Assembly: GCA_003415625.1 (NCBI GenBank)
Contig: PYIU01000006.1
Span: forward strand, 1,302,001-1,366,000
Direction of reading: 5' to 3'
Length of the DNA: 64,000 bases
Source: Aquanectria penicillioides
Lineage: Eukaryota; Ascomycota; Sordariomycetes; Hypocreales; Nectriaceae
Part shown: in pieces, positions 11,804 through 23,015 of the stretch
Position numbering within the stretch: the stretch's first letter is position 1
How the letters are laid out: the number at the start of each line of letters is the position of its first letter
Made by a program: the position numbers and the translations under genes
The notes under the pieces: generated by a model
Told to the model about the DNA's origin: nothing
The model's input: only the letters and a program-made list of their open reading frames with translations
Databases searched by the model: none

Positions 11804-12892
11804 TGTGACAGCATTGCGGCATGAATCCATCTACGCGGGACAGCAAGGAGGATGGCCAATGGGGCGCCCGCGTGCTATTAACGTGAACGATCATGGGACA
11901 GAGCACAGATATCCGTACATGTTGAAATGATCGGCCTGCGTTCCTACTGGTCAATTGTGCGCCAGAGGGCAGCAAGGTTTGGGCGTTTTGTAAGTTCTGT
12001 GTTACCTTAAGCCGCGATTGACGATGAACTTTGCTTTTCCGCTTCATGCACATGTCCAACATCGGGTAACTTACACTCGGGGGTGCAGTAGATCTCCTGC
12101 GCCGCAACATACAATGTCTCAGTGCCGTTGCATTCTGGCTGAGGGGTGACCGGTTGCCCAGAAGCATGAGGCTGATTTTGTATGTTGCTGTTTTGAGGAA
12201 AACTTTTGTCAAAAGCACTTTGTCAATGGGGATGTAACCCGGTGCCGAGGGCGTCATGGCGCCAAGGCACTCCAAGAGGTGTTGAATTTGTTGACTTCAC
12301 TAAATGCATGCGTGACACGTGTTTATTGGACGAATGGAAATGCTTTCAGTGTTGGTTATGACTGCGCTTTAATGCCTGATGTGTACGTCGCGTTAGGATG
12401 AGAGTTTTCCAAGGTGCTTTGGCCAGTCTCTCGGGGATCTGATATTCGACAAGTATCAGCGCTGACCAAACTTATAGTAGTTTAATATGTCGTATATCTA
12501 TCCTTCCTCGATGTTTTAGTCTCACCTTTTTCAATCCTTTTTCCTTTTTTGAACACAAAAGAAAAGATTCAAGCCGATTTGCTCAGTTCTACGACCCCCT
12601 GCCATGTGGTTGAAGAGAGAGTTATCTCATACATGAAAGTCCATCCCCAATGGGGGCGGGCCGAACCGACCTTTGAGAAAACTTTCCAATGCATGAATTC
12701 AAAATTATAACGTTTCCCAGCTAAACTTGAAGGTTCTTGACTTCCAGTTGCCATAATCCGGATGTTGAGGTCTGGGTTCATCTAGCGGACTCAGAAAAGG
12801 ATATCAAACACCACTGACTCAAAGATGCGTTTTACTGCTCTGTGTACAGGACAATGATTCCCAACTTAATAAGTCCTATTGACTAATTTAAA

Positions 12893-13039
12893 ATGAGAAC
12901 ATTACTTCTTCTCAAGACCTTCTCTCTGTGTGTTGCTGCATTGTGGTTCGTGTGGCTCGCGTGGGACACGGGTTACCAACACCAGCATGAATGCTCAAAA
13001 TACCATCATCACATTCGCCAGGAAGACACTCTCCTCTAG
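12893..13039 (+). CDS. Small ORF with signal-peptide-like N-terminus (doubtful)
   Basis: A 48-residue frame, ATG at 12893 and TAG at 13037-13039. The N-terminus MRTLLLLKTFSLCVAALW is positive then strongly hydrophobic, like a secretion signal or membrane anchor; the rest is His-rich and hydrophilic with one Cys. It follows an AT-rich stretch. At this length an open frame is expected by chance, so it is listed only because of its N-terminal character. It sits just downstream of the 3' end of the minus-strand tRNA gene, with which it converges. Confidence 0.25.
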   Translation: MRTLLLLKTFSLCVAALWFVWLAWDTGYQHQHECSKYHHHIRQEDTLL

Positions 13040-13096
13040 AGAGGCATTCTAAAGACATGCCAAAAAAAAACCAGAGTAACCCGAAGAGGAGTTCTT

Positions 13097-13101
13097 AAAA
13101 A
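13097..13101 (-). terminator. RNA polymerase III T-run for the tRNA gene
   Basis: Five T residues on the minus strand begin three bases after the discriminator base of the tRNA-Ser gene, the usual Pol III stop signal. Confidence 0.75.
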
Positions 13102-13103
13102 TT

Positions 13104-13211
13104 CGACACCTGCAGGGATCGAACCTGCGCCTCCGAAGAGACGGCCTTTTAGATCAGACTGATGTCTCTGATAATAGCAGGGCCGCGCGTTAACCACTCC
13201 GCCAAAGTGCC
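13104..13211 (-). tRNA. tRNA-Ser (anticodon GCT) with a 27-nt intron
   Basis: The minus strand folds as a class II tRNA. The 7-bp acceptor stem pairs GGCACTT with AGGTGTC, with discriminator G. The D arm carries AGTGGTTAA. The anticodon stem is CGGCC/GGCCG, with loop CTGCTA then intron then A, giving anticodon GCT (Ser, AGC/AGT codons). A long variable arm (TCTCTTCGGAG) follows, then T arm GCAGG-TTCGATC-CCTGC. The intron, at the canonical position one base 3' of the anticodon, covers 13148-13174. The mature length of 81 nt before CCA fits tRNA-Ser. A-box and B-box (GGTTCGATCCC) sequences are intact. Confidence 0.92.
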
Positions 13212-14124
13212 TATTGGTGGTTGTTGAACGACGAGCTCGTAATGGGCTTCATTTGGTCAGAAGGATTTCGAAAGGAAGAATATCCATGATGGTTGGCTTG
13301 TCCGCGTCATAAAAGGCAGAAGGAGGTATGGAGGTGCATAAAATATGCTCGTCACATCGTTGAGGCTTGGTTGCTACTCCCAGCCGAGGATTGACGTGTT
13401 TGAATCAGGCTAGCAGATCCGATGGCATTTGGGTTCAGATCGGTGCAGCAAGATGGACCAGAGGTGGGAGGAGATTGATGACGACGGAGCAACGGAACTC
13501 TCCATGAAGGAGCAATTCGAATGTAATTACTCAATACCATTACTAGAGGGCCCATTGAGGTATTGATAAATTTCAAGGAGACGAAGTTTACTTGGACACC
13601 AGACAGAAAATATGGCAGCGGATGCGGCGTCAGATGGAAGCAGAGCCGCGCAACTCTAACAGCAACCACATCAGCACGACCTGGGCTCTAAATTTTTGTC
13701 CAGGATTTGATAATCATCGATCGACTCCAGCCATTGACGAAACCGTCAACTGTCGACATGCAGTCCGCCAACGGTCGGCGTGGATGCTAGCCCCAGGCTA
13801 ATCCATGACGCACGATTGGCCGGCGCCAGGGTTGCAATTGCGAAACGATTCCGCAGCGAAATCGCCCCAGAGGCCCGAGAGACCCCAGAGGCTCCCTCCA
13901 GAGGGGCCCCAGAGGGGCACGTTGACGCGACGACTACTCTCACAGGGCCGCCTCCTTGCTTTGCCCATTTGGTGACCGAGGCGACCTGGTGCAAAGGCAT
14001 TTCTTTTGGAAAAGGCCCAAAAAGCCCTCTGGCCCCAACCAGTCGCATCGTCTTCCTTCGATCTTGATGATCACAATCCCTGCAGTCGCCTTGTCGGGCC
14101 TGTGCGGACAGCGACGCCTCCGTC
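13212..14124. other. Intergenic region, promoter of the SPX-EXS gene
   Basis: This runs between the 5' end of the minus-strand tRNA and the ATG of the SPX-EXS gene at 14125. It contains short direct duplications of the CCCAGAGG type around 13866-13915. No further gene was recognised. Confidence 0.4.
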
Positions 14125-17100
14125 ATGAAGTTTGCGAAAGATCTCGAGCGAGATGCCGTGCCTGGTAATGCGTCACACGACACCCAAAACCCCCCTGCGA
14201 TAGCTCTCCCAATTCATCGCAGCAAGCTCTAGAGCTGACGGCTAACCCCCTATGCACCCATAGAATGGCGCATCAAGTATCTGAACTACAAGGCCGGCAA
14301 GAAACACATCAAAGCCGTCTCGCGAGCCATCGCCCGCGCACATGCGTCCCCTGGCGTTGGGCCGCTCCGGGCAGCAACATTCCTCCCCCTAACGCCGCGA
14401 CAGCCCTTCGGCAAGACGAAGACTTCTGGCCTCAACACGACCAGTAAAAGCGCACGCAGTGGCTCATCCGCTGGACCGGGTACGGCCTCGACTGCGGCGA
14501 CCGCGAAGCCGATCCCCTCGTCGCGCCGGAACGAGTCTGAATCCCTCACGGGCTCGGGTGACAACCGTCAGTATGGCAGCTTCGTTGCGACACCCGAAGA
14601 GCGAGCACCCATATCAACACTACATAGCAACACCGACTTCAAGCTCCCGGACCCCGCCATAAGAGTCAAGTCCAATGTGCAGGATCCAGACCATGTCGAT
14701 GCCGCCCAGAACTCTCATCGACCTGACCATCAACGGTCGTCATCCATGAATATTGACCCAGGGATGGCATCCGCCGGATCACCTTCAAATCACCTTCCTC
14801 ACCGTTCGACTGCATCCACCATCATGGAAAGCCCGAGTCAGTTGCGTCGCCTGTTCACACATACCTCCGCTGCCCGAAGCGAACGCAGGGTTGACATCGA
14901 TATGCAGAATCTGGATGTTGTGCGACAGAGGGAGAAGGAGTTCTTCGAGTTTCTAGATTCCGAGCTCGACAAGGTTGAGACTTTCTACAAGATGAAGGAG
15001 GACCAAGCTGGGCAACGGCTTGACATCTTGAGGGTGCAGCTCCATGAAATGCGGAATCGCCGAATCGAAGAAATGGCCCAGGCCCGCCTCCAGGACGACC
15101 GCATCTCTATGAACGGCAATGGGAATCACGAAAACGGGGGTGACAAGATTAACGGTTGGGTCAACCCCATCAAATCCAAGATTTTCCCTCTAGGGCCCAA
15201 TTCCAAGAATTTGCAGAGGATGGGTCAAGCTACTGACACCAATGGTGGCCACCGTGGCGACGCCTCCCGGGACTACATTCGACGGCCCGAGGACCATGAA
15301 GTGTCATATCGCACAGCCAAGCGCAAGCTGAAGCTTGCTCTACAGGAGTTCTATCGTGGACTGGAACTGCTCAAGTCCTACGCCATGTTGAATCGAACTG
15401 CATTCCGCAAGCTCAACAAGAAGTACGACAAGGCCGTCAACGCCCGGCCAGCTTACCGCTATGTAAACGAAAAGGTCAACAAGGCCTGGTTCGTCAACAG
15501 CGATGTTATAGAGAACCATATCCAGATCGTAGAAGACCTCTATGCCCGCTACTTCGAGCGCGGCAACCACAAACTAGCTGCTGGCAAGCTTCGCAAGTTG
15601 ACCAAGAAGCCCGAGGACAAGTCAGCCAACACTTTCAAAAACGGCTTGCTCATCGGCACAGGCGCTGTCTTCGCCATCCAAGGGCTCATATATGGTGCAC
15701 AGCTTCTCTTTGATGACGATCCCGAGGTCCGAGTCCAAACAAGTTATCTGATGCAGATCTACGGTGGGTATTTCCTCATGCTCTTCCTTCTAGCACTCTT
15801 TTGCATCGACTGCGCCATCTGGAACCGGAACAAGGTCAATTATCCATTCATTTTCGAGTTTGACCAAAGACATTCACTTGACTGGAGAGAACTCGCCGAA
15901 TTTCCTAGCTTCTTCTTTCTGGTGCTTGGCCTATTCATGTGGGTCAACTTTAGCCGATACGGAGCAGCTGAGATGTACATCTACTACCCAGTTGTTCTGA
16001 TATTCATTACCACTGCAATTATCTTCTTCCCTGCTCCAGTTCTGTGGCATCGCAGCCGGAAATGGTTCGTGTATTCTCATGTGAGTCCCAGGAAGCTCCC
16101 CCGTCTTACAGGCTTATTCTAATCATGCACAGTGGCGGTTGCTTTTAGCCGGCATCTATCCCGTCGAGTTTCGGGATTTCTTTCTTGGAGATATTTACTG
16201 TTCTCTTACATATGCAACTGCGGTAGGTCGACAAACGTCAACCTATGCGAGCAACTAGCTAATCAATTATGCAGAACCTAGAACTGTTCTTTTGTCTGTA
16301 TGCCAATGACTGGGAAAACCCAACGCAGTGCAATTCGAGTCACTCTCGCTTGCTCGGTTTCTTCACGGCGCTGCCTCCTATATGGCGCCTGCTACAATGT
16401 TTGCGTCGATACAAAGATACCCGCAACATCTTCCCTCATCTAGTCAACGGTGGCAAGTATACGGCGACGATTGTTGCCGCCGTCATGCTTTCGCTGTACC
16501 GTATCAACGGTACTCGAACCAGCCTCGGCCTATTCATTGCCTTCTCTGCTTTCAATAGCATCTACTGCTGTAAGTAATCGCTCTCATCCTCAAGTTGGGA
16601 AGGCTGTTAACGCGATGTAGCTATTTGGGATCTGTTTATGGACTTTTCCCTTCTTCAGCCGCAGTCGAGACATTTGGCTTTACGCGATATTCTAGCGTTG
16701 AAGCGACGCTGGCTTTACTACTTCATAATGATCGTGGATCCCATTCTCCGGTTTGCGTGGATTTTTTATGCCATCTTCACCCATAATAGTCAACACTCAA
16801 CGATTGTGTCCTTTATGGTCGGCTTCATGGAAGTCCTTCGCCGAGGCATGTGGGCGCTCTTCCGTGTTGAGAACGAGCACTGCGCAAATGTATCCCAGTA
16901 CAAGGCCTCTCGCGACGTACCACTGCCCTATCGCATTGAACCTCTCATTGAACGAGCCAGTATGGACAGCACGCCCATCTCACGCCAAGGCACGGCGGTT
17001 TCTGCTGGTGGTCGCTCCACTGCCACTGCCACTGCCACTGGCGTAGCTAGTGCTTACGTCGACGATGGTCTATTGCGCCGTAGGAACGAGATACCGCCCC

Positions 17101-17303
17101 CAAAGCGCAACTTCTCCCGTATTCTTGCAGAGGCTCACAAACAAGACTTTGAGAAGCGTCGTCGCCCGGCAGAGCATGCCAGTGACGAGGATGCCGCCCA
17201 CGGAGCGCCGAGCGACGATGACGATGACGATGATGAGGGTTCAAGTCTCTTGGTGAGAGAACCTGACGAGATTGGACCAATTGCTGAACCAGGTGCTGCG
17301 TAG
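14125..17303 (+). CDS. SPX-EXS domain protein, Syg1/XPR1-like phosphate exporter
   Basis: This is a predicted membrane protein of the Syg1/XPR1/PHO1 family, which exports phosphate and senses inositol pyrophosphates through its SPX domain. Exons: 14125-14164, 14264-16080, 16133-16222, 16275-16569 and 16621-17303; all phases join cleanly to give 974 residues. The first 40-nt exon supplies MKFAKDLERDAVPEW, so the SPX start is complete (EWRIKYLNYKAGKKHIKAV). The SPX core continues at KEFFEFLDSELDKVETFY and, after a Ser-rich insert, KLKLALQEFYRGLELLKSYAML with the FRKLNKKYDK motif. Hydrophobic segments follow from GLLIGTGAVFAIQGLI onward. The EXS region includes RWRLLLAG-type and YCSIWDLFMDFSLLQ motifs and GFMEVLRRGMWALFRVENEH. 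The tail is acidic (SDDDDDDDEGSSLLV). It converges on the aminopeptidase gene. Confidence 0.95.
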
Positions 17304-17758
17304 GAGAAGGACCAACATTCTTTGTATTTATTTTGTTTACATTGGGAAAAATTGGGTTATTTTTAGATACTGTACCAAGGGGGACGGGACTGCAGGGCAG
17401 GATTTGGTCCGATAATATCCAAATAGGAAAAGTTTCTTTGCCGTATTCCTCAGGACGCACCCCATTGCTCCCAAAAATGTGGTAGCATGTCTCGGTAGCC
17501 GCTTTCAAGATGATATGCGTGTTGAGACAGATACCAAAGTTGGCTGGAACTGGTTGTATGAGACGAGGTGGCCCAACCTATCTTATCTACTCCGCAGTCG
17601 CCGGCCGACTTCTGCAAAAGCAGGCAAACGAGTCTCGAGATGTTTCGATGTGGAGTTTAGTCACTTGTAACAGAGAACATGATTAAACAAAACTAGATTC
17701 CTTTGTGTGGTATATAACAAACACCGTCTACCCCAAGATACTCCAAAATCCCCAATGT
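17304..17758. other. Intergenic region between convergent genes
   Basis: This 455-bp stretch holds the 3' ends of the SPX-EXS gene (+) and the aminopeptidase gene (-). It contains T-rich stretches consistent with 3' UTRs; no further feature was seen. Confidence 0.5.
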
Positions 17759-19497
17759 CTAATTCCATTCTGCATCAACCTTCTCCCAGTTATCCAAAAA
17801 GCCCTTGAAGAACTTGACACCCAGACCAGGGTCAAGAGCACCCGTGGTGGCACGGATGGAGTGCATGCTTAGCTGAGCGAGACCAGCATCGGCTGCCCGG
17901 ACACCCATCATACTGGAAAGGGCGGGACCAATAGTGCCGCCGCTGCGAGAGTCGTTACGGATTTGGAAGAGCTGGGTCTCGCAGCCAGCAAGATGGCCGA
18001 CGCGTTGTAGGATGGCCGTGGACACGGCATCAGTAGTCATGTGTCCATTGCTGTCACCGCAGATAACAACACCAACATTGAGCTTAGGGACATGCTCGCT
18101 CAGATACTTCTCGAGGAAGTTGGGGTTGCCAGCATGAGTAACGTCAGCGGACAGGAGGAATGACTTGGCGTAAGTCTGGCCGAGGAGACCGGGACCGAAG
18201 GAACCAGGGTTCAGGGCCTCGACGGTGCGCTCAACGACAAGAGGCAGGAAATTACCTCGAGCTCCCTGGCGAAGAAGAGAGCCAATTTCCTCATCGTCAA
18301 AGAGTGCCACAAGTTTGATGGTTCCTTCGGACTCGTCGTTGGTGGCAGCAAGAAGACCAGTCAAGGCAGCCCACGAGCAAAGCTTGTCGTCAATACGACC
18401 AGCAAAGATAAACTCCTTGTCCATTCCACCGGTCTGAGCGGGCTGAGAGTCGAAAAGCTCCAGCTCCCAGTTGACAATAGAGCCGTAGGACTCGATGCCA
18501 AGCTGCTTAGTGATCAACTGAACCAGTCTTGGGGGCTGGGTGTTGACGAAGGAGCCGGCAGGGCCCAGGGGCTCCACCGGGGTGGTGCGGGAGCTTTCGA
18601 GGCCGATAATGGGCACAGCTTGGGTCTCAGCGTTGTTCTGGCCCATCATGCCGACGCCAAAATGAGGTGCGAGGGTGGGGATTCTGGCAATAGGCCAGTC
18701 CAGCTTAACCAGCTTGGTGCTAGTCTTACCGGTTTGCTCATCGCGCACGATCACTCTGCCGCCAATGCTCAGATCTCGATCCCACCAGGTCTGGTTGAGG
18801 GCGCCAGCGTAGGGAGCAACACCGAGCTCGATATATCCGGCGCGGTTTGGCTTGGTGCTCACGGGCTTAAGCTTGGCGGTGAGGGCGTCAATGTGGCCGC
18901 CAATCATGGCAACACCATTGCCAGGCTTGTAGGCCTTTCCGACGGTGAAAGCGATGAGGGAGCTTCCGTTTCGAGTCACCCAGTATTTGCCACCGGGTTG
19001 CACCTTATCAGCCCAGGAGTCACGGGTGGAGAGCTTAGTGAGTCAGTAATGTTCCATGGAGTGCGGGTGGCGGGTGGAGCTTGTCAACTTACTTCCACGA
19101 AGCCCAGCTGTCGGAGCTTGTTGGTGAAATACTCGACAGTGTGGAAAATAGTAGGGTTCTCCTGCAAGAAGTCGCAGAATGGCTTGGTGAAAGCGGCGGG
19201 CTGGATCTCGGCGACCTGGCACAGGCGGCAGATCTGGTCCTGGGCAAGGTGCCAGTTGACCTGGCCGACCTCGCTCGGGGCCAATTTGGTGATGCAGCTC
19301 GCGCAGGCGCGGTTATCTCTCGTGTCTCGTCCGTCCATATCGGCCAGCACGAAGTTCTTTGACCTGTCCGAAGACTGCGAGCTCGTCGAGGCTGGGGTTG
19401 GAGCGGGGGTTGAGGCGACGGATGCCGACAGCGCTTGTTGGCGGAGGGAGAGGGTCGATGCGCGAGCACTGAGCATTCCCGGCGTAAGCTTGGTCAT
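17759..19497 (-). CDS. M18 family aminopeptidase, vacuolar Ape1/Lap4-like
   Basis: A dinuclear zinc aminopeptidase of family M18, which removes N-terminal residues; in yeast the counterpart matures in the vacuole through the Cvt pathway. There are two exons, 19093-19497 and 17759-19033, with a 59-nt intron (donor GTAAGT, acceptor CTAAG), giving 559 residues. Metal and catalytic motifs are all present: GGHIDALTAKLKP, GRIDDKLCSW, LFDDEEIGS, SADVTHAGNPN and the C-terminal MHSIRATTG. IELGVAPYAG and WWDRDLSIGGRV are also typical. The start chosen is MTKLTPGMLSARAS at 19497; an in-frame ATG 52 codons upstream would add a Pro/Ser/Leu-rich leader unlike the family. The Ala/Ser/Thr-rich first 50 residues could be a propeptide-like region, which is an inference. 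No lesion was seen. Confidence 0.95.
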
Positions 19498-20228
19498 TGT
19501 TCGAGGAGAAAGCTGGCCGAAGCTGGACAGGAGCAAGAAGATGAGATGTGTAGGCCTGGCGAGTGCAAAGGGAGTCAAGGAATCAGGCTTGTGAGCTGTT
19601 GAAGATGGAGGATGACGAGCTTGAAGGCTCGACCGAGGGTCACCGGACCGCATGTCTTATCAATGCGCAGCAGATAAGCCTTATCAACTGGCAGCCTGGT
19701 TGCCCGGTGAGGTCATTTGATCAAGCCACATTGGTACCTGGCCAGCCGTTGTGGCGAGTGCACGGTGGCTTAAATTAACTACCCTGTATCTAAACGACTG
19801 GCAACACTTTAGCTTCCGGCTTGGAATCTGTCGCTCAGGAATATGAAATTCAGGAGGAATGATGTTCGTGAAAGAAATTTTAAAATAGAAATCGAAAATA
19901 ATAACAATCAGTCTGTTTTGAGACAGAATTACGATATCCAATTGCACAATGAGTAATATGGTATCACATGAAAGATAGAAAACTAGCAGGGCATGTGGAA
20001 AACCAAGAGCGGAGTTTCGTATTCTCTATCTAGGGGTATACTATGCCTGCTTCCGGTCTAAGATATCTAGAACAAAAGAAACCCTTACAACATGTTGGTA
20101 TTGTCCTATCCGTGCCCACTCCAGCCCCCCCAGTGTTTAATTTCCTGGTGATGTGCCAAAACAAGTCCACCCACCGCCTTCGGATTATTCTCAACGCTTA
20201 CTGATATTTTTTATTTCCCTACCGAAAC
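19498..20228. other. Intergenic region
   Basis: This contains the promoter and leader of the minus-strand aminopeptidase gene and, toward 20228, the 3' UTR of the minus-strand transcription factor gene. The part around 19850-20080 is AT-rich. No gene was seen. Confidence 0.5.
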
Positions 20229-23015
20229 TCACTGAGGTTCTGGAAGAGGAATGAACCCGCTGAAAATATCCATTACGTTGATTCCAAGAAGCAGATCGTT
20301 GTCAGCAATCCATGAGTCCTGCGGCTGAACGTTCTTATCCATGCCATAGAAGTCATTTTGAGTGTCCATGGCTGTGGGCAATGTCTAGTTCAAAGAGAAT
20401 GATGAGCAACGACAAATAAGCAGACGACGGGAAAATCGAAAGACATACCTGAAACAAAGGCGCAGAGCCCTGCTCAGCGGCGGACATTGGGATTACGCTA
20501 TCATTTGGTATCGATGCTCCTGCCATGCTCTGACTGGTTGCAATTGGCAGTAGTCCGGCGGCTTCTTGGTTTTGGGAAGCGTCACGGTTAGTGTCATGGG
20601 CATATTCTCGGGCAATATATGCGAATTCGGCGATCAAAGAGCCTGGGAGAGAACCCTCGCTGGCATACTCGATACGTGAGAAGTGACCCCCGGCAATGTC
20701 GAGAAGGGCCAAATTGCTGGCTGCATCCTTGTGCTTAGGATCATTGATGACTTCTTCGAAGAGGATAAAAAGAGCAAATATAGGTATTCCAGCAATGACC
20801 CTAGACCTTGGTTAGCAATGCTGGATCGAATGGAACCAAACGATTTAATTAAAGATTGACCTACCACAATGGTGTCGAAGGTTCCATATCGATGAATGGT
20901 GTCAGCTCAATAATCGACCTGGAGACGCTCATCATAGCCTCCTTGGCCTTCGTTCTATACTCGGCGACGGTGGGGTTCTCCGTGTTTGTTGGGAGCTGCA
21001 AATATGTTTTGGCTAGAATCATGCGGAATCCATAGTACAGGTAGTGAGTCCAGAGGACCGCCGCTCCAGCTACTGGCTTTCGAAAGAGGTATTGGTTGCA
21101 AAAAGGACCAGGCTGTTTATCCTCTGGCAGCTGCATTCGCCATTGTTCAAGATCATTGTTAAGCTGATCGATGGTAAACGTGTAATACTCCGTGTTCTTA
21201 TTTGAAACACCGGGAGAGAATAGGCTTGACAATGCCCGAGAAAGAAGCCTAGAGAGGCGAGCGAAGTTGAGAAACCAGTCAAAGGTACCAAAGATGGATT
21301 CCGGAATACAAGGGATGGGAGTAGTTATGTCGGTATCGACGAAAGCCTAACGTTGTGAGTACTAGTCGGAGAAGAAGCGAAGCAAGGATTTGACTGACCG
21401 AGCTCCGTCCAAAAAAGAAGCTCGACATTTTTTCGAGAGAGTATAGAACCCAAAAGGTCCGCCTAAATGCTTGGGTTGCCCCGCTACTGAGAGTGACAAG
21501 AGCAAGGTTCTGTGCCCGGCGAGCAGCTTCAGTCATGACGAACTTCTCGATGGACAGGCATGATATTCCTAAGGAATATATTGACATTGTAGTCATGGCT
21601 TGAAGAATCAAGAGTGAATCGGGAGATTGAACCAACTCTGGAAACAGCGCCAGAGAAATGGAGAATAGCTGCCATGCACGGCCTTTTCCAGACTCAAAGT
21701 TTCCGCCACCATCGTACAGGCAGCCGAGGGCTAAAACCGAGTGATACAGAGCTGAGAAAGCCTTGTTTTCGGTTAAAACGGTGGGTAGCTCAGGCGAAAG
21801 AGCAGTGGTTTCAAATGAGCTGCGGTTCAAGTGTGGGTACAAGGGGTGAACATGGTCGAAATATGCTGGGTAAAATTAGAAACTGTGAAGAAAGAAGAGT
21901 GAGGCTGAGGTACAGGTAATGAATGTTGCAGCGGCAGCCCGATCATTGAAGGGCCCATTGCGTCCCTTTTCCTGGGAAATGGAAAGAGCCGACACTTTAT
22001 CTGGTGACTTGACTCTGCTCTTAAGAACCGCAGAAAATCTTTGGACAAGCTGCTCAACCTTGTTATTCTGGAGCCTGGCTGAAAGAGAAGCCAAACGACT
22101 GTCGGTAAAGAAAGTGATGTTGTAAGTACCACCTAATTGAGATTAGCAGGGTCACACTATCAAGGATGATGTAGATCGTACCAAAAAGCCCGTTTCCCTT
22201 TGCATGCCTGAAGTTAGCTAACAGAGGACCAAGAAAGGAAAGGGGTTTGAGTTTGCTGCTCCAAGTTCCGGTTTTGGGCATATCGGATTGTACCTTTAAC
22301 GCAACCCGTCGGTTATTATTCCTTTCTTCAGAGGTCATGGTTCTTGAGAGCAGATGATCAATGTACAGACTGGAATCTGATACTGAGGATGGGGGCTCTC
22401 CATTTCCAGATGGAATCTGACAGGAAGCTATCTGGACATGCAATGTTAACAAAACAGACTCCAGTCCGAGAATGAGGAAGAGCCAATTGTTTCCCCAATT
22501 TCCTAACGAAAGAGACGCATATGATTTTGAAGTACAGTACCTTGGAAGCCTCGATTAGAGGTTTTACAGGCGACTCGCTTGGAGTCAGCGGCGCTGCTAC
22601 CGCTGTCACTAGCGACTTGTTCACTGAACAGGGTCGGCGTCAGCTTCGGGAATTAACCTAGACGGCGGAGGCGAGGAGAATCACCATTTTTCCGAAGCGG
22701 AACTTTTCTGTTGCCGAAGAAGCAGTCTATTCCCCGTTGCTAGCATTTCGGTTAGGTTCAGTTTTGAACGGGGTCGACCTGAATCGACCTGAATCGACCT
22801 TCATGCTTCATCTGTCTCATGACAAGACTCACCGAACAGCCTTGACACGGCGGAGGGTAGCCTAGGAGAATCAGCAAAAAACAGAACGACGAGGAAGATT
22901 CTAGAAGTAAATAACAAAAGGAAATAATGAATCACATACCAGTGCATCTCACTTTGCGGGTCTTGCAGGCGTCGCAGGCCTTCGACCGCTTGGTGCTTCG
23001 GAGCCGTTGGTCCAT
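20229..23015 (-). CDS. Zn2Cys6 fungal transcription factor, ten exons
   Basis: A Gal4-type regulator, presumably nuclear. Exons in coding order: 22940-23015, 22833-22861, 22685-22739, 22541-22623, 22182-22431, 21914-22132, 21399-21865, 20865-21346, 20449-20800 and 20229-20384; all phases agree and give 722 residues. The Zn2Cys6 cluster is split over the first three exons. It reads C-DA-C-KTRKVR-C in exon 1, then C-QG-C in exon 2 and SQRGID-C in exon 3, with six residues between C1 and the loop side as expected. The middle part (YFDHVHPLYPHLNRSSF, AMTTMSIYSLG, EAARRAQNLAL, RRTFWVLYSLEKMSSFFFGRSS) matches the fungal transcription factor regulatory (MHR) domain. The start is MDQRLRSTKRSK at 23015. 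It is divergent from the ABC transporter gene (832 bp apart), suggesting it may control it. Targets are unknown. Confidence 0.92.
22771..22800. repeat. 10-bp tandem repeat inside an intron of the regulator gene
   Basis: About three units of the GAATCGACCT type (first unit GGGTCGACCT) lie in the second intron (22740-22832). The repeat makes this intron longer than its neighbours. Confidence 0.8.

Larger units (their letters stand above)
5158..12892. other. Gene-poor 7.7-kb stretch
   Basis: No convincing coding gene was found on either strand. Open frames are short (the longest, on the plus strand at 8539-9237, has no domain character and unbiased codon use) and no chains of exons with matching splice phases could be built. 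The first few hundred bases are probably the promoter and leader of the minus-strand gene ending at 4093. The region contains an (ACC)n tract at 8451-8472, an (ATC)9 tract at 11777-11803 and a more AT-rich part from about 12300. A non-coding transcript cannot be excluded. Confidence 0.5.

Noticed and set aside
18620..19594. 324-codon plus-strand frame over the M18 aminopeptidase
   Set aside because: It overlaps well-supported catalytic exons on the other strand and has no recognisable features.
19498..19653. Upstream in-frame ATG extending the aminopeptidase
   Set aside because: The extension is Pro/Ser/hydrophobic and unlike the family; MTKLTPGML gives a normal-length protein.
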